A stretch of 64,000 bases of DNA. Source: Astragalus membranaceus (Eukaryota > Streptophyta > Magnoliopsida > Fabales > Fabaceae). The DNA lies in NCBI GenBank assembly GCA_039519185.1, contig CM076847.1:21015251-21079250 (forward strand). Reading direction: 5' to 3'. Made by a program: the position numbers and the translations under genes. A model generated the notes under the pieces. That model was not told the DNA's origin. It saw only the letters and a program-made list of their open reading frames with translations, and did no database searches. Below are positions 42,829-54,122 of this stretch, piece by piece; the stretch's first letter is position 1, and each line of letters opens with the position of its first letter.

Positions 42829-43998
42829 TTGACCGTTATTCCCCTCCACAGGTTCATTCTGGCGCGGACCAAACAAACCCGCCGTATCTTTGGAGTCCCG
42901 GCCGTTTCTCTTGCGCACAATATGACCCGACCAGTGGAGCAAAGTCCTGCGCACGCCCGGTCGTCTTCTTCCAGTGATGAATCTTCCTCTGGGTCTTCGA
43001 CCCAGAACTGGACTTCTTCTAGCAGATCCGGGACTCGGCCGGACAGAAGTGGGGTGCCGTTCACCGAAGTTGTGGTCGACGACAATGCAGAAAGCAACGC
43101 ACGGGTTGCCTGTGACGAAGGTGTTGACCAGGCTGCGACCGACGTAACCGAGACGGCCGACAGAGATCAACAGAGCGACCATGGAGAAGATCCTGAGGTT
43201 GCAGCTGCAAAGGATATGTCTTGGGTTTCTCTCAACCTGAGAGGTCAACGCAGCAAAATTCAACGGGGGAGCCAAGACCTAGAGTATCTGGCGACCGGGC
43301 TAAATGAAGGTTGGAGGGTAGAAGGTATGGCCAAGGTGGAAGATGTTGCGGCCTGGACTGATGTGCTGAAATTCACGATGTACCGCATCGTGTTCGAACG
43401 CATGGGTATCATTCCGCCGTTCACCAGGTTCCAACGCCAAGTTTTACGCTACCTTCAGGTCGCTCCTTCTCAGCTGAACCCGAACGCTTGGGCGTTCTTG
43501 CAGGCATATGAAGATGTCCTTGTTGTTCTGAGACGGCCGGTCTCTGTAAGACTGTTTTTCGCTTTGTTCGAAATGAGCTATATTTATGAAAAAGGCTCCA
43601 AGGGCGCCCGCAAGGAAGCGGTCTCATTCAAAAACCGGTCAACATACAACTTTTTCAAGCCCTACATGGAATCATTGACGACCGGGTGGAAAAGAGAGTT
43701 CTTTTGGGTCGTTCCCAACTCGGTCGAGGCCCAACGAGGGATCGCCCAAATGTCCAAAGATGATCAAGAAGGAACGCCCGTGTTTCCCACAGTGTGGAGT
43801 TTCAACCATTTCTCAAAGAAACCGGGCCAGTACGCTTTCAAAGAAACTGACCTTGACGACCAGGACATGGGGACGATCCGTAGGCTGAGAAAGATTGCGT
43901 CCTTGGTCCCTGAGGGTCGCATCAAGGTTAAGAACATTGTGGACGCTCGTTCCAAGAAAAAAGTCAAGGCCGCTCTTGGTCGGTGGTCGCTCGCCTAG
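42829..43998 (+). CDS. antisense ORF 1 of element E (gypsy-type transposon domain protein)
   Basis: 389-residue open frame on the strand opposite gag-pol. The region after a likely leader intron (42,721 to the CCACAG at 42,851) makes the ATG at 42,922 (MTRPVEQSPAH) a more plausible start, giving 358 residues. The N-terminal third is Ser/Asp-rich. The core (about residues 170-280 of the longer frame) has FERMGIIPPFTRFQRQVLRY and QVAPSQLNPNAWAFLQAYED, the pattern of the putative gypsy-type transposon domain of antisense genes in Grande/Retand-like elements. The C-terminus is basic (RSKKKVKAALGRWSLA). Its function is unknown. It lies 63 bases before ORF 2, which an intron ending CTTTGCAG (44,056) may join to it. 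Confidence 0.75.
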   Translation: MTVIPLHRFILARTKQTRRIFGVPAVSLAHNMTRPVEQSPAHARSSSSSDESSSGSSTQNWTSSSRSGTRPDRSGVPFTEVVVDDNAESNARVACDEGVDQAATDVTETADRDQQSDHGEDPEVAAAKDMSWVSLNLRGQRSKIQRGSQDLEYLATGLNEGWRVEGMAKVEDVAAWTDVLKFTMYRIVFERMGIIPPFTRFQRQVLRYLQVAPSQLNPNAWAFLQAYEDVLVVLRRPVSVRLFFALFEMSYIYEKGSKGARKEAVSFKNRSTYNFFKPYMESLTTGWKREFFWVVPNSVEAQRGIAQMSKDDQEGTPVFPTVWSFNHFSKKPGQYAFKETDLDDQDMGTIRRLRKIASLVPEGRIKVKNIVDARSKKKVKAALGRWSLA

Positions 43999-44061
43999 TT
44001 TATTTTCTGTCACTTTTTGTTTAACTGTTTCTAACCATCTGCTTTTGCCTTTGCAGTTGAC

Positions 44062-45093
44062 ATGGCGAACATGAATGACTTTGACCTCTTGGAACAATGG
44101 GCGGCCGAGGACGGTGATGCTTCGCCCGTCCGCAAAATTCCTGAGGCTCAATCTGGGGGTACGCCTCAAACTGCTGGGACTGGATCTCAGCCTGATCGTC
44201 AAGCTCCTCGGGCGGCTACGCCACATCAAGCGATCGACTTGAGCAGCCCAATTCAAGAAAGGTCCAAAAGGGGTCGGTCGGTAGACCGTGCTGGTCAGAA
44301 CAAGAAGCACAAAGGTGGGAAAGGCCACGGGCACTCCCGGTCGCCCAAAATCGACCTACTTGGATTGGGCGATGATGATTGCGCTCGTTTCAAGGAAGAG
44401 CCGTTCGAGGTAATGGCCGACGCGATGAAGGCCGCTGGGATCCTTTTCAGAAAATTCCAAGAGAAGGAAGCAGATCGCCTGGAAGGTAGGCGCCTTGCCC
44501 ATAGGTATTCATTGCTTGAAGACGACCTAGTCGATAAAAATTTTAAATTGAATTCTGCCTTGTCATTGCTCGCAGAAATGAGGGGCGAGCGAGATGGCTT
44601 GCTCAAGAAATTGAAGGAGCTTGAACCCAGGGTCGAAGCGATCGCTGAAAATGAGAGGAAGCTGGTCGAAGCAGAAAGCCAACTTGTGGCCGCTGTCTCT
44701 GCTCAAACTGCGGCCGAGTCTGCTTTGGTCAAGGCGGTCGCTGACAAGGAAACAGCAGAGAAAGAGGTCGACCGCCTCTCTTCCAAGAATAAAGAGCTGT
44801 CGAGCCAGGTCGTTGGGCTGAAAACTGAGCTGGAAGCAGTGGAGGTGGAAAAGAACAAGTTTAGGGGTCGCTACAAGGATGTTCTTGACCGGGCGAAGGG
44901 AGCTGCGGAGGGTCAATTTGAAAATGCGGTCAGCCAGATCAAGATCCTCTACCCTGATCTGGAGGTCGATCGCGAGATCGTTCAAAGCATACATCGTGTG
45001 ACCGAGCAGCAGATCGTCCGTCCCGTGAAGATGTCGAAGGGGAAGGTCCTTCAAGAAGAGGCAGTTATCTACCAGGCCCCCAGCGGCCCTTAA
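44062..45093 (+). CDS. antisense ORF 2 of element E (basic region plus coiled coil)
   Basis: 343 residues starting MANMNDFDLLEQWAAEDGD right after an intron-like acceptor (TTTGCCTTTGCAG). A basic stretch (KRGRSVDRAGQNKKHKGGKG, about residues 75-95) could be a nuclear localisation signal. Residues about 150-290 are a long heptad-rich coiled coil (ENERKLVEAESQLVAAVSAQ, DRLSSKNKELSSQVVGLKTE). The C-terminus has QIKILYPDLEVDREIVQSIH. This may be a separate protein or the second exon of ORF 1. It resembles the coiled-coil half of long antisense proteins in Tat elements; role unknown. Confidence 0.72.
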   Translation: MANMNDFDLLEQWAAEDGDASPVRKIPEAQSGGTPQTAGTGSQPDRQAPRAATPHQAIDLSSPIQERSKRGRSVDRAGQNKKHKGGKGHGHSRSPKIDLLGLGDDDCARFKEEPFEVMADAMKAAGILFRKFQEKEADRLEGRRLAHRYSLLEDDLVDKNFKLNSALSLLAEMRGERDGLLKKLKELEPRVEAIAENERKLVEAESQLVAAVSAQTAAESALVKAVADKETAEKEVDRLSSKNKELSSQVVGLKTELEAVEVEKNKFRGRYKDVLDRAKGAAEGQFENAVSQIKILYPDLEVDREIVQSIHRVTEQQIVRPVKMSKGKVLQEEAVIYQAPSGP

Positions 45094-45599
45094 CTTGTAA
45101 TTTTCTTTTGAATTGTGATCTTGGCCCGCCTGCGAGCGGTGTTTGAATTGTAATTTTTCGACCAAGGCGTCTTTGTAATCGATGACAATTTTTCATGAAG
45201 TTCAACCTGTTTAATTGCTTTATAATTGGTTTTGATTCATTCTTGCTATGGTCGGTCGCGACCGAAAATCTTTTGTAGGCCACTTGATGGTCCTTCGCAT
45301 AGGCCGCTCGGCGGCTTTCGTTTGGGCCATTCGATGGCACTCTTTTTAGACCGCTCGGCGGCTTTCGTTTGGGCCATTCGATAGCACTCTTTTTAGACCG
45401 CTCGGCGGCTTTTGTTTGGGCCATTCGATGGCGCTCCACTGGTCGCTCGACTGCTACTCGCATGGTGAGCGACCGTGCATACGATTTGCAGGAAATAAAA
45501 TACACAAGTCAAAATTTTAAGGTCGGTCCTCGGTAAAAAACCCCAGTGGGGAAAAAGAGCGACCGCCTGTTCTTTATTGATTAATCAATGTTTACAACT
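45094..45599. other. convergent spacer between antisense ORF 2 and pol, with a 47-bp tandem repeat
   Basis: The plus-strand antisense genes and the minus-strand gag-pol end facing each other here. From 45,304 to about 45,440 a 47-bp unit (CCGCTCGGCGGCTTTCGTTT, GGGCCATTCGATGGCACTC...) occurs nearly three times, with unit starts 45,304, 45,351 and 45,398. No gene seen. Confidence 0.8.
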
Positions 45600-46331
45600 T
45601 CAAACATAATACTTTCTTAACTTGTCGGCGTTCCATGTTCTGGGGATGGTCGCCCCTTCCATGGTTTCCAGCTCGTAAGCTCCCTTTCCAGTCTTGCTGA
45701 TGACACGGTATGGTCCTTCCCAGTTAGGGGCGAGCTTTCCCTGGCGAGCGTTCTTGTTTCCCACGTCGGCCCTCCTAAGGACTAGCTGTCCAACGGAGAA
45801 TTCCCTCTTCTGGACGCGGGCGTTATACCTGGCAGCGACCTTCTGTTTGATGAGTTGCTCCCTAAGAGACGCCTTGGTTCGCAGCTCATCAACCAGGTCG
45901 AGTTCTTCTCTTGTTGCTCGTTCATTTGCGGCCGGGGTTGGTGGGTTGGTCGTCCTCCAACTTAGCTCTCCCATCTCGATCGGGATGACAGCGTCGGTAC
46001 CGTAGACAAGTCTAAATGGTGATTCCCCGGTCGATGAGTGGGGGGTCGTTCTGTAGGCCCAAAGGACCGACTGTAGCTCTTCTGCCCAATTGCCCTTAGC
46101 TTCGTCCAACCTCCTTTTCAGTCCGCGTAGTACTACCCTGTTGGCCGCTTCTGCCTGGCCATTGGTTTGTGGGTGCTCGACCGAGGTGAAACGCTGTTTC
46201 ACGCCTAGGCCGGCCAGCATTTCTCTGAACTTTCTATCTGCGAACTGAGTTCCATTATCAGTCACCAGTTGTTGGGGCACCCCAAAGCGGGCGAGCACAT
46301 TTCGACCACTTAGTGAAATAGTCGATCGCAA
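45600..46331 (-). pseudogene. integrase C-terminal part of element E, out of frame with pol
   Basis: The frame includes NVLARFGVPQQLVTDNGTQF (second catalytic Asp), TSVEHPQTNGQAEAANRVVL (catalytic Glu), RTTPHSSTGESPFRLVYGTD, REFSVGQLVLRRADV and ends NADKLRKYYV. The pol frame reaches only AIDYFTKW before going out of register. The bases between the DYFTKW motif and RFGVP are far fewer than in related elements, so a short deletion with frameshift removed part of the core between the first and second catalytic Asp. Confidence 0.85.
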
Positions 46332-49300
46332 CGATGAGGAATTTCAACTGACCTGGTGCAGGTGGAAAAGGGCCGAGCAGGTCCATCCCCCACCAAGCGA
46401 ACGGCCATGGTGGGGTTAAGCTGTGTAGTTCTGATGAGGGCGCTATATGTACGTCGGCATGGATTTGGCATTTCTTGCACTTCTGAACAAGTGTCTTAGC
46501 GTCCTCATCCATGGTCGGCCAATAGTATCCGGCCCTGAGCGCCTTCTTAGCAATCGACCGACCACCTTGGTGGCTACCACAATCGCCTTCATGAATATCT
46601 CTCAATACATGGTCGGCTTCGACCGACGTAAGGCATCTCAGCAATGGGGATGAAAAGCCCCTTCTATATAGTCTTCCTTCGATCACTGAGTACTTGGTTG
46701 CCCGCAACCTCAGGAGTTTTGCTGCCTTCTGGTCGCAAGGTTCTACTCCATTGAGAATATATTGCAAGATAGGAGTAATCCAGTCTCTATCCAAGTCGGC
46801 CGTTAGAATGGCTAATAGTTGGACGGGCTTGGTCGATACGCTCGGCCGCGTTAATGTTTCTTGAATTAGACTTCTATGATTCCCAGGAGCCTTTGTACTG
46901 GCTAACTTTGATAGGATGTCAGCCCTCACGTTCTCTGTCCCGGGGACGTGCTTAACTTCTGCTCGGTCGAATTGCTTGAGCAGATCCCTTACCTTGGCCA
47001 AATAATTCTTCAGGACGTCGTCCTTTGCGTCGTATAGGTCTTGAATTTGGGATACGACCAGTAAAGAGTCAGAGTGAAGTTCGACACGGTCGACATTGAA
47101 CTCTCTGGCTAGCTGCAGCCCGGCAATGCACGCCTCATACTCGGCCTGGTTGTTTGAAGTGTGAAATGCAAAAGTCAATGACACTTCAACAGTAAGTCCT
47201 TCTGAGTTTTCAAGTATCAAACCGGCCCCACTTCCTTTGCTGTTGGAGGACCCGTCCACGTGCAAAGTCCAGGTCGTGATGGCCTGGTCGTCTGGGACCG
47301 GAGTCATCTCAGCGATGAAGTCGGCCAATACTTGTGCCTTAGCGGCCGATCTAGCCTCGAACTTGATCCCAAACTCACTGAGTTCCACAGCCCACTTGAT
47401 CATACGCCCTGCTAGGTCAGGTCGGTGAAGGATTTGCCTAATAGGCTGGTCGGTCCTTACCACGACCTGATGGGCCACGAAATAAGGGCGCAATCTACGG
47501 GTGGCCACAAGTAACGCTAAGGCTAGCTTCTCAATCTTCTGGTATCTGATCTCTGGGCCTTGAAATACCTTACTGATGAAGTAGACCGGGTTCTGCTTTA
47601 GGTCGCTTTCCCTTACTAGAACGGCGCTCATGGCTTCGTCTGTTATGGCCAAGTATAAGTAAAGTGTCTCCCCTGGTTGCGGCTTGGTCATGATGGGCGG
47701 GTTGGTGAGTGCCGCCTTCAGCTCGTCCAATGCTCGCTGGCATTGGTCAGTCCATTCAAACTCGACCTCCTTCTTCAAGAGCTTGAACAGTGGAAGCGAT
47801 TTGCACGCTGATTTAGGTATAAATCGTGACAGGGCAGCGACCATGCCATTCAATTGTTGGATCTCTTTTTTCGTTGTGGGTGGCCTCATGTCGGCGACCG
47901 CCCTACACTTATCAGGGTTGGCTTCGATCCCTCGCTCTGTTAAGTGGAAACCCAAGAACTTGCCCGCCCTTACACCGAAGGTGCACTTCTCTGGATTCAA
48001 CCTTAAGGAATTCTTCCTTGCTTCCTCAAAAATTTCCCTTAGGTCGTCAATGTGGTCTTGGTCGGTCTTGCTTTTGATGATCATATCATCCAAGTAGACT
48101 TCTGATATCCGACCGATCTGTCGCCTGAAAACCTTGCTCATCATTCTTTGATAGGTCGCTCCGGCGTTCTTCAGACCAAAGGGCATCACCTTGTACTGAA
48201 AGTTTCCATGATCGGTCATGAACGCGGTCTTATGCCGATCGGGTGGGTACATAGTGATTTGGTTGTAACCTGAATAAGCGTCTAAAAAAGACAGGAGTTT
48301 ATAGCCCGCGGCCCCGTCGACCAGCTTGTCAATGTTTGGCAGGGGAAAGGCGTCCTTCGGGCATGCCTTATTCAGGTCGGTATAGTCGACACACATGCGC
48401 CACTTACCATTTTTCTTCTTCACCAGTACCACGTTGGAAAGCCAAGTCGTATACTTAATCTCCCCAATAAAATTGGCCTTGATGAGGTCGTCAACTGCCT
48501 GTGCGGCCGCCAATGCTTTCTCTTCACTCTGAGTGCGTCTCCTTTGTGCGACCGGCCTGGCTGTCTCATCAACGGACAGTTGGTGGCAAGCAATTTCTAT
48601 TGGGATCCCGGGCATGTCTGATGCCTGCCATGCAAAAAGGTCTGCATAATCCCTGAGGCAGGTTATGAGGTCTTGCTTGTCTTGTTCAGGTAGGTCGCTC
48701 CCCAACTTAACTGTCTTAGTTGGGTCGTCCATTAACTGAACATCGATCAATTCCCCGTGGGGCTCGGGCCTCTTGAGTTTATTCTTTAGCTCGCGGGCTA
48801 AATCGTCGTCGTCGTCCTCAGGGTCGCTGTCTGGGTCGTATCGGGCATCCAGGTCGGCCACATTGATCTGATGCCCCTCTCCGAGGTTCTGCGGTTTAGC
48901 ATTCGTCACCTCCATGTCACAAATCTCTTGATAGAGGAAATGGCTCCTCATGGCCGCCTCCATGTCGGCCATTACTGTCACCACCTGGTCGCTTTTGCTG
49001 TAAAACTTCATCTTCAAATGTACAGTTGAGGCTACGGCCTCCAATTTTCCCAGTGTTGGGCGGCCAATGATGCAGTGGTAACACGATTTGATTGGCAGAA
49101 CTAAGAACGTCGTTCTGACCGTCCTGTACGACGTGCTGCCGTTCGTATCATCTCCAAAAGTGACAAGTAATTCTATCGTCCCCAGTGGGTAGGTGGTCGC
49201 CCCATTGAACCCGGTCAGTGGGGTTGGTACTGCTTGGGGAATAATCTCGCTCCTATCCACATTTAACTTGTCGATCAATTCCTCGAACATGATGTCGGCC

Positions 49301-49758
49301 GAACTCCCTTGGTCGACCAGTATTCTTCTGACCTCAGTGTTGGCCATTACGGCCGATACTACCAAAGGGACATAATTATTGACTTTTCCATCGAGCAAGT
49401 CTTCGTCCCCAAAGGAAATGGGCGGCCTATTCGAGGCCGGCCGTGGGGCTGAAGTTGAGCCGACCATCATGAGTTCATTCCACTTCCTTTTCATTGCCTT
49501 GTTGGACTCTCTGATATCCAACGGATTACCTCCATGGATGACCATGGCTACATTGCGGCCCTTCGACTGTCTAGGGTCGCGTTCTTCCTCTGAATTGTTA
49601 CGCGCTTGCTCGACCGTTGAGTTCACGATCGCTTTACCTCTGTCATTGGCGGGCTGGCCAACAGTTCTCTGTTCAGGGCGATCGTTACCTTCGTCTTTAA
49701 CGTATTGCCTCAACTTGCCCTTCTGTATGAGATCTTCTATGTCATCTTTTAGGGCCAT
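46258..49758 (-). pseudogene. pol of element E: PR-RT-RH-aRH-integrase N-terminus
   Basis: 1,166 residues starting at MALKDDIEDLIQKGKL. Protease with VDQGSSADIMF (about residue 148; Gln where Thr or Gly is usual). RT with NKACPKDAFPLPNIDKLVD and VYLDDMIIKSK (about 552). First RNase H is about 700-800. A second, archaeal-type RNase H begins TLHVDGSSNSKGSGAGLIL (about 831) with NNQAEYEACIAGL and ELHSDSLLVVSQI, the Tat hallmark. Integrase zinc region is HQGGRSIAKKALRAGYYWPT (about 1,060) to CKKCQIHAD, then WWGMDLLGPFP (first Asp, about 1,129). It ends out of frame after DYFTKW. Without a full integrase this copy cannot integrate on its own. Confidence 0.93.
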
Positions 49759-51495
49759 ACAGTCATTGGTATCATGCCCTTACTCTTGTGGTATCTGCAG
49801 TATTTCTTGGTAGGCCGACCTCCTTTCTTCAACACTAAAGGATCAGGTCGTCTCACACCAGTAAACTCGTTGTTCTGGCACTCCGTGAAGATCTGCGCGA
49901 TAGGAGTGTTCAACTTCGTACGATGCTCGTACTTCTTGGGCCGGTACTCGGGCTTACTGTCACGGTCTTGCCCCTTGACCGGCCTGCCATTCTCTTCCTT
50001 GGGACGCGCGCGGGCGCCCTTATCGGCGGCCAATTGCTCTTCGTAGCCCATATGGTCGTTGGCCCTTCGGAGGAACAGGCCGAGGTCGTAGTAGCGGTTC
50101 AAAGAGAACTCTTCAGCAAATCTGTGGTTCTTTCTTATACCACGTTTGAGATACTTCAGCTTGTCCGTGTCTGATAGGTTGCGGACTGTGTCAGCCTCTG
50201 TCATGAACCGATCGATAAACTCTCTCAATGGTTCGTTCTCTCCTTGGACGACCGAGTCCAAGTGCTCTTCATAACGATACTGACAACGGTTGGCCGTATA
50301 GTTGGCCAAGAACATTGCCACAAGACCTTCCCAAGAAGAGACTGAATTGGGACGTAGAGATTCCCACCATTCTAACGCCCGGCCTTCGAGCGACTGAGGA
50401 AAAAGTCTGCACTTCATCGTCCGTCCTAGCTCCCTATAGCTACAGTAGTTGTTGAAGTACATGAGGTGTTTATCTGGGTCCCCGCGGCCGTTAAACTTGT
50501 TCAGGTTTGGGGGCTTCCTCAGGTCCCTTGGGATGCGATAACGCCTGATTTCGCTGGTGAAAGGCCCTTGTCCGGTCGGGATGAGATTCTGCCCGTAGGG
50601 CTGCATGGTGGCATAAGCTTGGTCGACGGGCAAACCGTAAAGGCCGACCGGCTGACCAAGGAATCTGTCAGCAATTGGAGGAGGTCCATGATATTGTGGA
50701 GCATGCGACGGCGACCGTCTTCTAGGACGCTCTGAATAGTTCCTTCTCGGTCGGCTGATGGCACGGGAGACATCTCTAATCTCCCCGTTGCGATAGTCGT
50801 CAAACTCCTCATACGAGTCCCACGACCTGCTTCTTGATCGGCGGGATCCTGAGGACTCGTTGGACGAGTATCTTGTTGGCGACCCTTCTGACTCTAGTCG
50901 ATAGCTTGAGTCAGCATAGTCGTAATCTTCCTCGGGGGAGCGACGGTGGCGACTTCTTCGATGAGGGGGCGACCTGTGAACGATCGCCCTTCTTGAAGGA
51001 TTGCGTCTGGATACGCCTCGACAAGGAGGAGCTTCTCTTCGTGGTGGTGAACGATGGGGCCGAGATGGTTGGCCTCGGTGACCGCTGTCCGCACGCGGGC
51101 GGATCGAGATCGAGCCTCTCTCATAGCGTTCGATCAGTTCGTCTCGATCAGCAATCACTTGATTCTTTTGCTCCAGAATTTGTATGAGCGCTTGGGTCAC
51201 ATGCTCTGGCAATGCTTCTGGTATTCCGGCTTCGGCCAGCTCGGCCGGTAGTTGCGGGGCTGGCTGGGTAACTGGCCCGCGGCCGCCCTGCACTGAGGGT
51301 TCTTGGCGAGGCTCATCTTGCGATTCATGAACGGTCACAGGCATGCCCTCTGGGGTCCGTTGAGGTCGGTTCTGCCCAGAGGTGTTGAGCCTGGAAGAAG
51401 TGCGTTTCTGGCGTGGCGGCATGGTTTGATGTGGAATAGCGCTCGGGTCTCCCACTGTGGTCGCCAATTGATCGTACCTGATCAATACGATGGGT
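48852..51495 (-). repeat. 2,644-bp tandem duplication in E, copy 1
   Basis: Identical by eye to 51,506-54,149 (constant offset 2,654) apart from one base (51,350 C / 54,004 T region, changing Glu to Lys in gag). It runs from within the protease part of pol, through all of gag and the primer site, to 27 bases of the LTR. Confidence 0.95.
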
Positions 51496-52412
51496 CTCCC
51501 ACTGTGGTCGGCCACATTGATCTGATGCCCCTCTCCGAGGTTCTGCGGTTTAGCATTCGTCACCTCCATGTCACAAATCTCTTGATAGAGGAAATGGCTC
51601 CTCATGGCCGCCTCCATGTCGGCCATTACTGTCACCACCTGGTCGCTTTTGCTGTAAAACTTCATCTTCAAATGTACAGTTGAGGCTACGGCCTCCAATT
51701 TTCCCAGTGTTGGGCGGCCAATGATGCAGTGGTAACACGATTTGATTGGCAGAACTAAGAACGTCGTTCTGACCGTCCTGTACGACGTGCTGCCGTTCGT
51801 ATCATCTCCAAAAGTGACAAGTAATTCTATCGTCCCCAGTGGGTAGGTGGTCGCCCCATTGAACCCGGTCAGTGGGGTTGGTACTGCTTGGGGAATAATC
51901 TCGCTCCTATCCACATTTAACTTGTCGATCAATTCCTCGAACATGATGTCGGCCGAACTCCCTTGGTCGACCAGTATTCTTCTGACCTCAGTGTTGGCCA
52001 TTACGGCCGATACTACCAAAGGGACATAATTATTGACTTTTCCATCGAGCAAGTCTTCGTCCCCAAAGGAAATGGGCGGCCTATTCGAGGCCGGCCGTGG
52101 GGCTGAAGTTGAGCCGACCATCATGAGTTCATTCCACTTCCTTTTCATTGCCTTGTTGGACTCTCTGATATCCAACGGATTACCTCCATGGATGACCATG
52201 GCTACATTGCGGCCCTTCGACTGTCTAGGGTCGCGTTCTTCCTCTGAATTGTTACGCGCTTGCTCGACCGTTGAGTTCACGATCGCTTTACCTCTGTCAT
52301 TGGCGGGCTGGCCAACAGTTCTCTGTTCAGGGCGATCGTTACCTTCGTCTTTAACGTATTGCCTCAACTTGCCCTTCTGTATGAGATCTTCTATGTCATC
52401 TTTTAGGGCCAT
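49749..52412 (-). pseudogene. chimeric frame: pol N-terminus fused to gag copy 1
   Basis: An 887-residue frame created by the duplication. It starts like pol (MALKDDIEDLIQKGKL, through VDQGSSADIMF). At about residue 303 it passes through the junction (INVADHSGRPIVLIRYDQLA), reads the former untranslated leader, and enters gag at MPPRQKRTSSRLN (51,422). It ends at 49,749 in the same frameshifted tail (KSKGMIPMTVWP) as gag copy 2. No normal gene has this order; it marks the duplication. Confidence 0.9.
51496..51510. other. duplication junction with two microhomologies
   Basis: The LTR-derived GGGT (51,492-51,495) is followed by CTCCCACTGTGGTCG, which copies 51,460-51,474. It then switches at GGTCG into protease sequence (GGCCACATTG, as at 48,857). 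Both joins lie at short identities, GGGT and GGTCG. Confidence 0.85.
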
Positions 52413-54076
52413 ACAGTCATTGGTATCATGCCCTTACTCTTGTGGTATCTGCAGTATTTCTTGGTAGGCCGACCTCCTTTCTTCAACACTAAAGGATCAG
52501 GTCGTCTCACACCAGTAAACTCGTTGTTCTGGCACTCCGTGAAGATCTGCGCGATAGGAGTGTTCAACTTCGTACGATGCTCGTACTTCTTGGGCCGGTA
52601 CTCGGGCTTACTGTCACGGTCTTGCCCCTTGACCGGCCTGCCATTCTCTTCCTTGGGACGCGCGCGGGCGCCCTTATCGGCGGCCAATTGCTCTTCGTAG
52701 CCCATATGGTCGTTGGCCCTTCGGAGGAACAGGCCGAGGTCGTAGTAGCGGTTCAAAGAGAACTCTTCAGCAAATCTGTGGTTCTTTCTTATACCACGTT
52801 TGAGATACTTCAGCTTGTCCGTGTCTGATAGGTTGCGGACTGTGTCAGCCTCTGTCATGAACCGATCGATAAACTCTCTCAATGGTTCGTTCTCTCCTTG
52901 GACGACCGAGTCCAAGTGCTCTTCATAACGATACTGACAACGGTTGGCCGTATAGTTGGCCAAGAACATTGCCACAAGACCTTCCCAAGAAGAGACTGAA
53001 TTGGGACGTAGAGATTCCCACCATTCTAACGCCCGGCCTTCGAGCGACTGAGGAAAAAGTCTGCACTTCATCGTCCGTCCTAGCTCCCTATAGCTACAGT
53101 AGTTGTTGAAGTACATGAGGTGTTTATCTGGGTCCCCGCGGCCGTTAAACTTGTTCAGGTTTGGGGGCTTCCTCAGGTCCCTTGGGATGCGATAACGCCT
53201 GATTTCGCTGGTGAAAGGCCCTTGTCCGGTCGGGATGAGATTCTGCCCGTAGGGCTGCATGGTGGCATAAGCTTGGTCGACGGGCAAACCGTAAAGGCCG
53301 ACCGGCTGACCAAGGAATCTGTCAGCAATTGGAGGAGGTCCATGATATTGTGGAGCATGCGACGGCGACCGTCTTCTAGGACGCTCTGAATAGTTCCTTC
53401 TCGGTCGGCTGATGGCACGGGAGACATCTCTAATCTCCCCGTTGCGATAGTCGTCAAACTCCTCATACGAGTCCCACGACCTGCTTCTTGATCGGCGGGA
53501 TCCTGAGGACTCGTTGGACGAGTATCTTGTTGGCGACCCTTCTGACTCTAGTCGATAGCTTGAGTCAGCATAGTCGTAATCTTCCTCGGGGGAGCGACGG
53601 TGGCGACTTCTTCGATGAGGGGGCGACCTGTGAACGATCGCCCTTCTTGAAGGATTGCGTCTGGATACGCCTCGACAAGGAGGAGCTTCTCTTCGTGGTG
53701 GTGAACGATGGGGCCGAGATGGTTGGCCTCGGTGACCGCTGTCCGCACGCGGGCGGATCGAGATCGAGCCTCTCTCATAGCGTTCGATCAGTTCGTCTCG
53801 ATCAGCAATCACTTGATTCTTTTGCTCCAGAATTTGTATGAGCGCTTGGGTCACATGCTCTGGCAATGCTTCTGGTATTCCGGCTTCGGCCAGCTCGGCC
53901 GGTAGTTGCGGGGCTGGCTGGGTAACTGGCCCGCGGCCGCCCTGCACTGAGGGTTCTTGGCGAGGCTCATCTTGCGATTCATGAACGGTCACAGGCATGC
54001 CCTTTGGGGTCCGTTGAGGTCGGTTCTGCCCAGAGGTGTTGAGCCTGGAAGAAGTGCGTTTCTGGCGTGGCGGCAT
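52403..54076 (-). pseudogene. gag of element E (copy 2), frameshifted at the C-terminal knuckle
   Basis: Starts at MPPRQKRTSSRLN (54,076); the open frame extends upstream through the leader but that is untranslated sequence. The N-terminal half has an Arg/Ser-rich region (RRSRHRRSPEEDYDYADSS, SGSRRSRSRSWDSYEEF). The capsid core includes IPRDLRKPPNLNKFNGRGDP, LFPQSLEGRALEWWESLRP and EPLREFIDRFMTEADTVRNL. The end should be a CRYHKSKGHDTNDC-type knuckle leading into MALKDDIEDL. One base is missing after KSKG (about 52,432), so it terminates as MIPMTVWP. The same lesion is in copy 1 (about 49,778). Confidence 0.9.
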
Positions 54077-54102
54077 GGTTTGATGTGGAATAGCGCTCGG
54101 GT

Positions 54103-54120
54103 CTCCCACTGTGGTCGCCA
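54103..54120 (-). other. primer binding site of element E
   Basis: Minus strand TGGCGACCACAGTGGGAG, two bases after the LTR end CGATCA. TGGCGAC primer sites occur in Tat-group elements; the tRNA (possibly Arg) was not determined. Confidence 0.75.
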
Positions 54121-54122
54121 AT

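Noticed and set aside
42829..43275. Host gene reading of antisense ORF 1
   Set aside because: It lies inside a complete LTR element with matching target duplications, between pol and the 3' LTR, where Tat elements keep antisense genes. It is an element gene.
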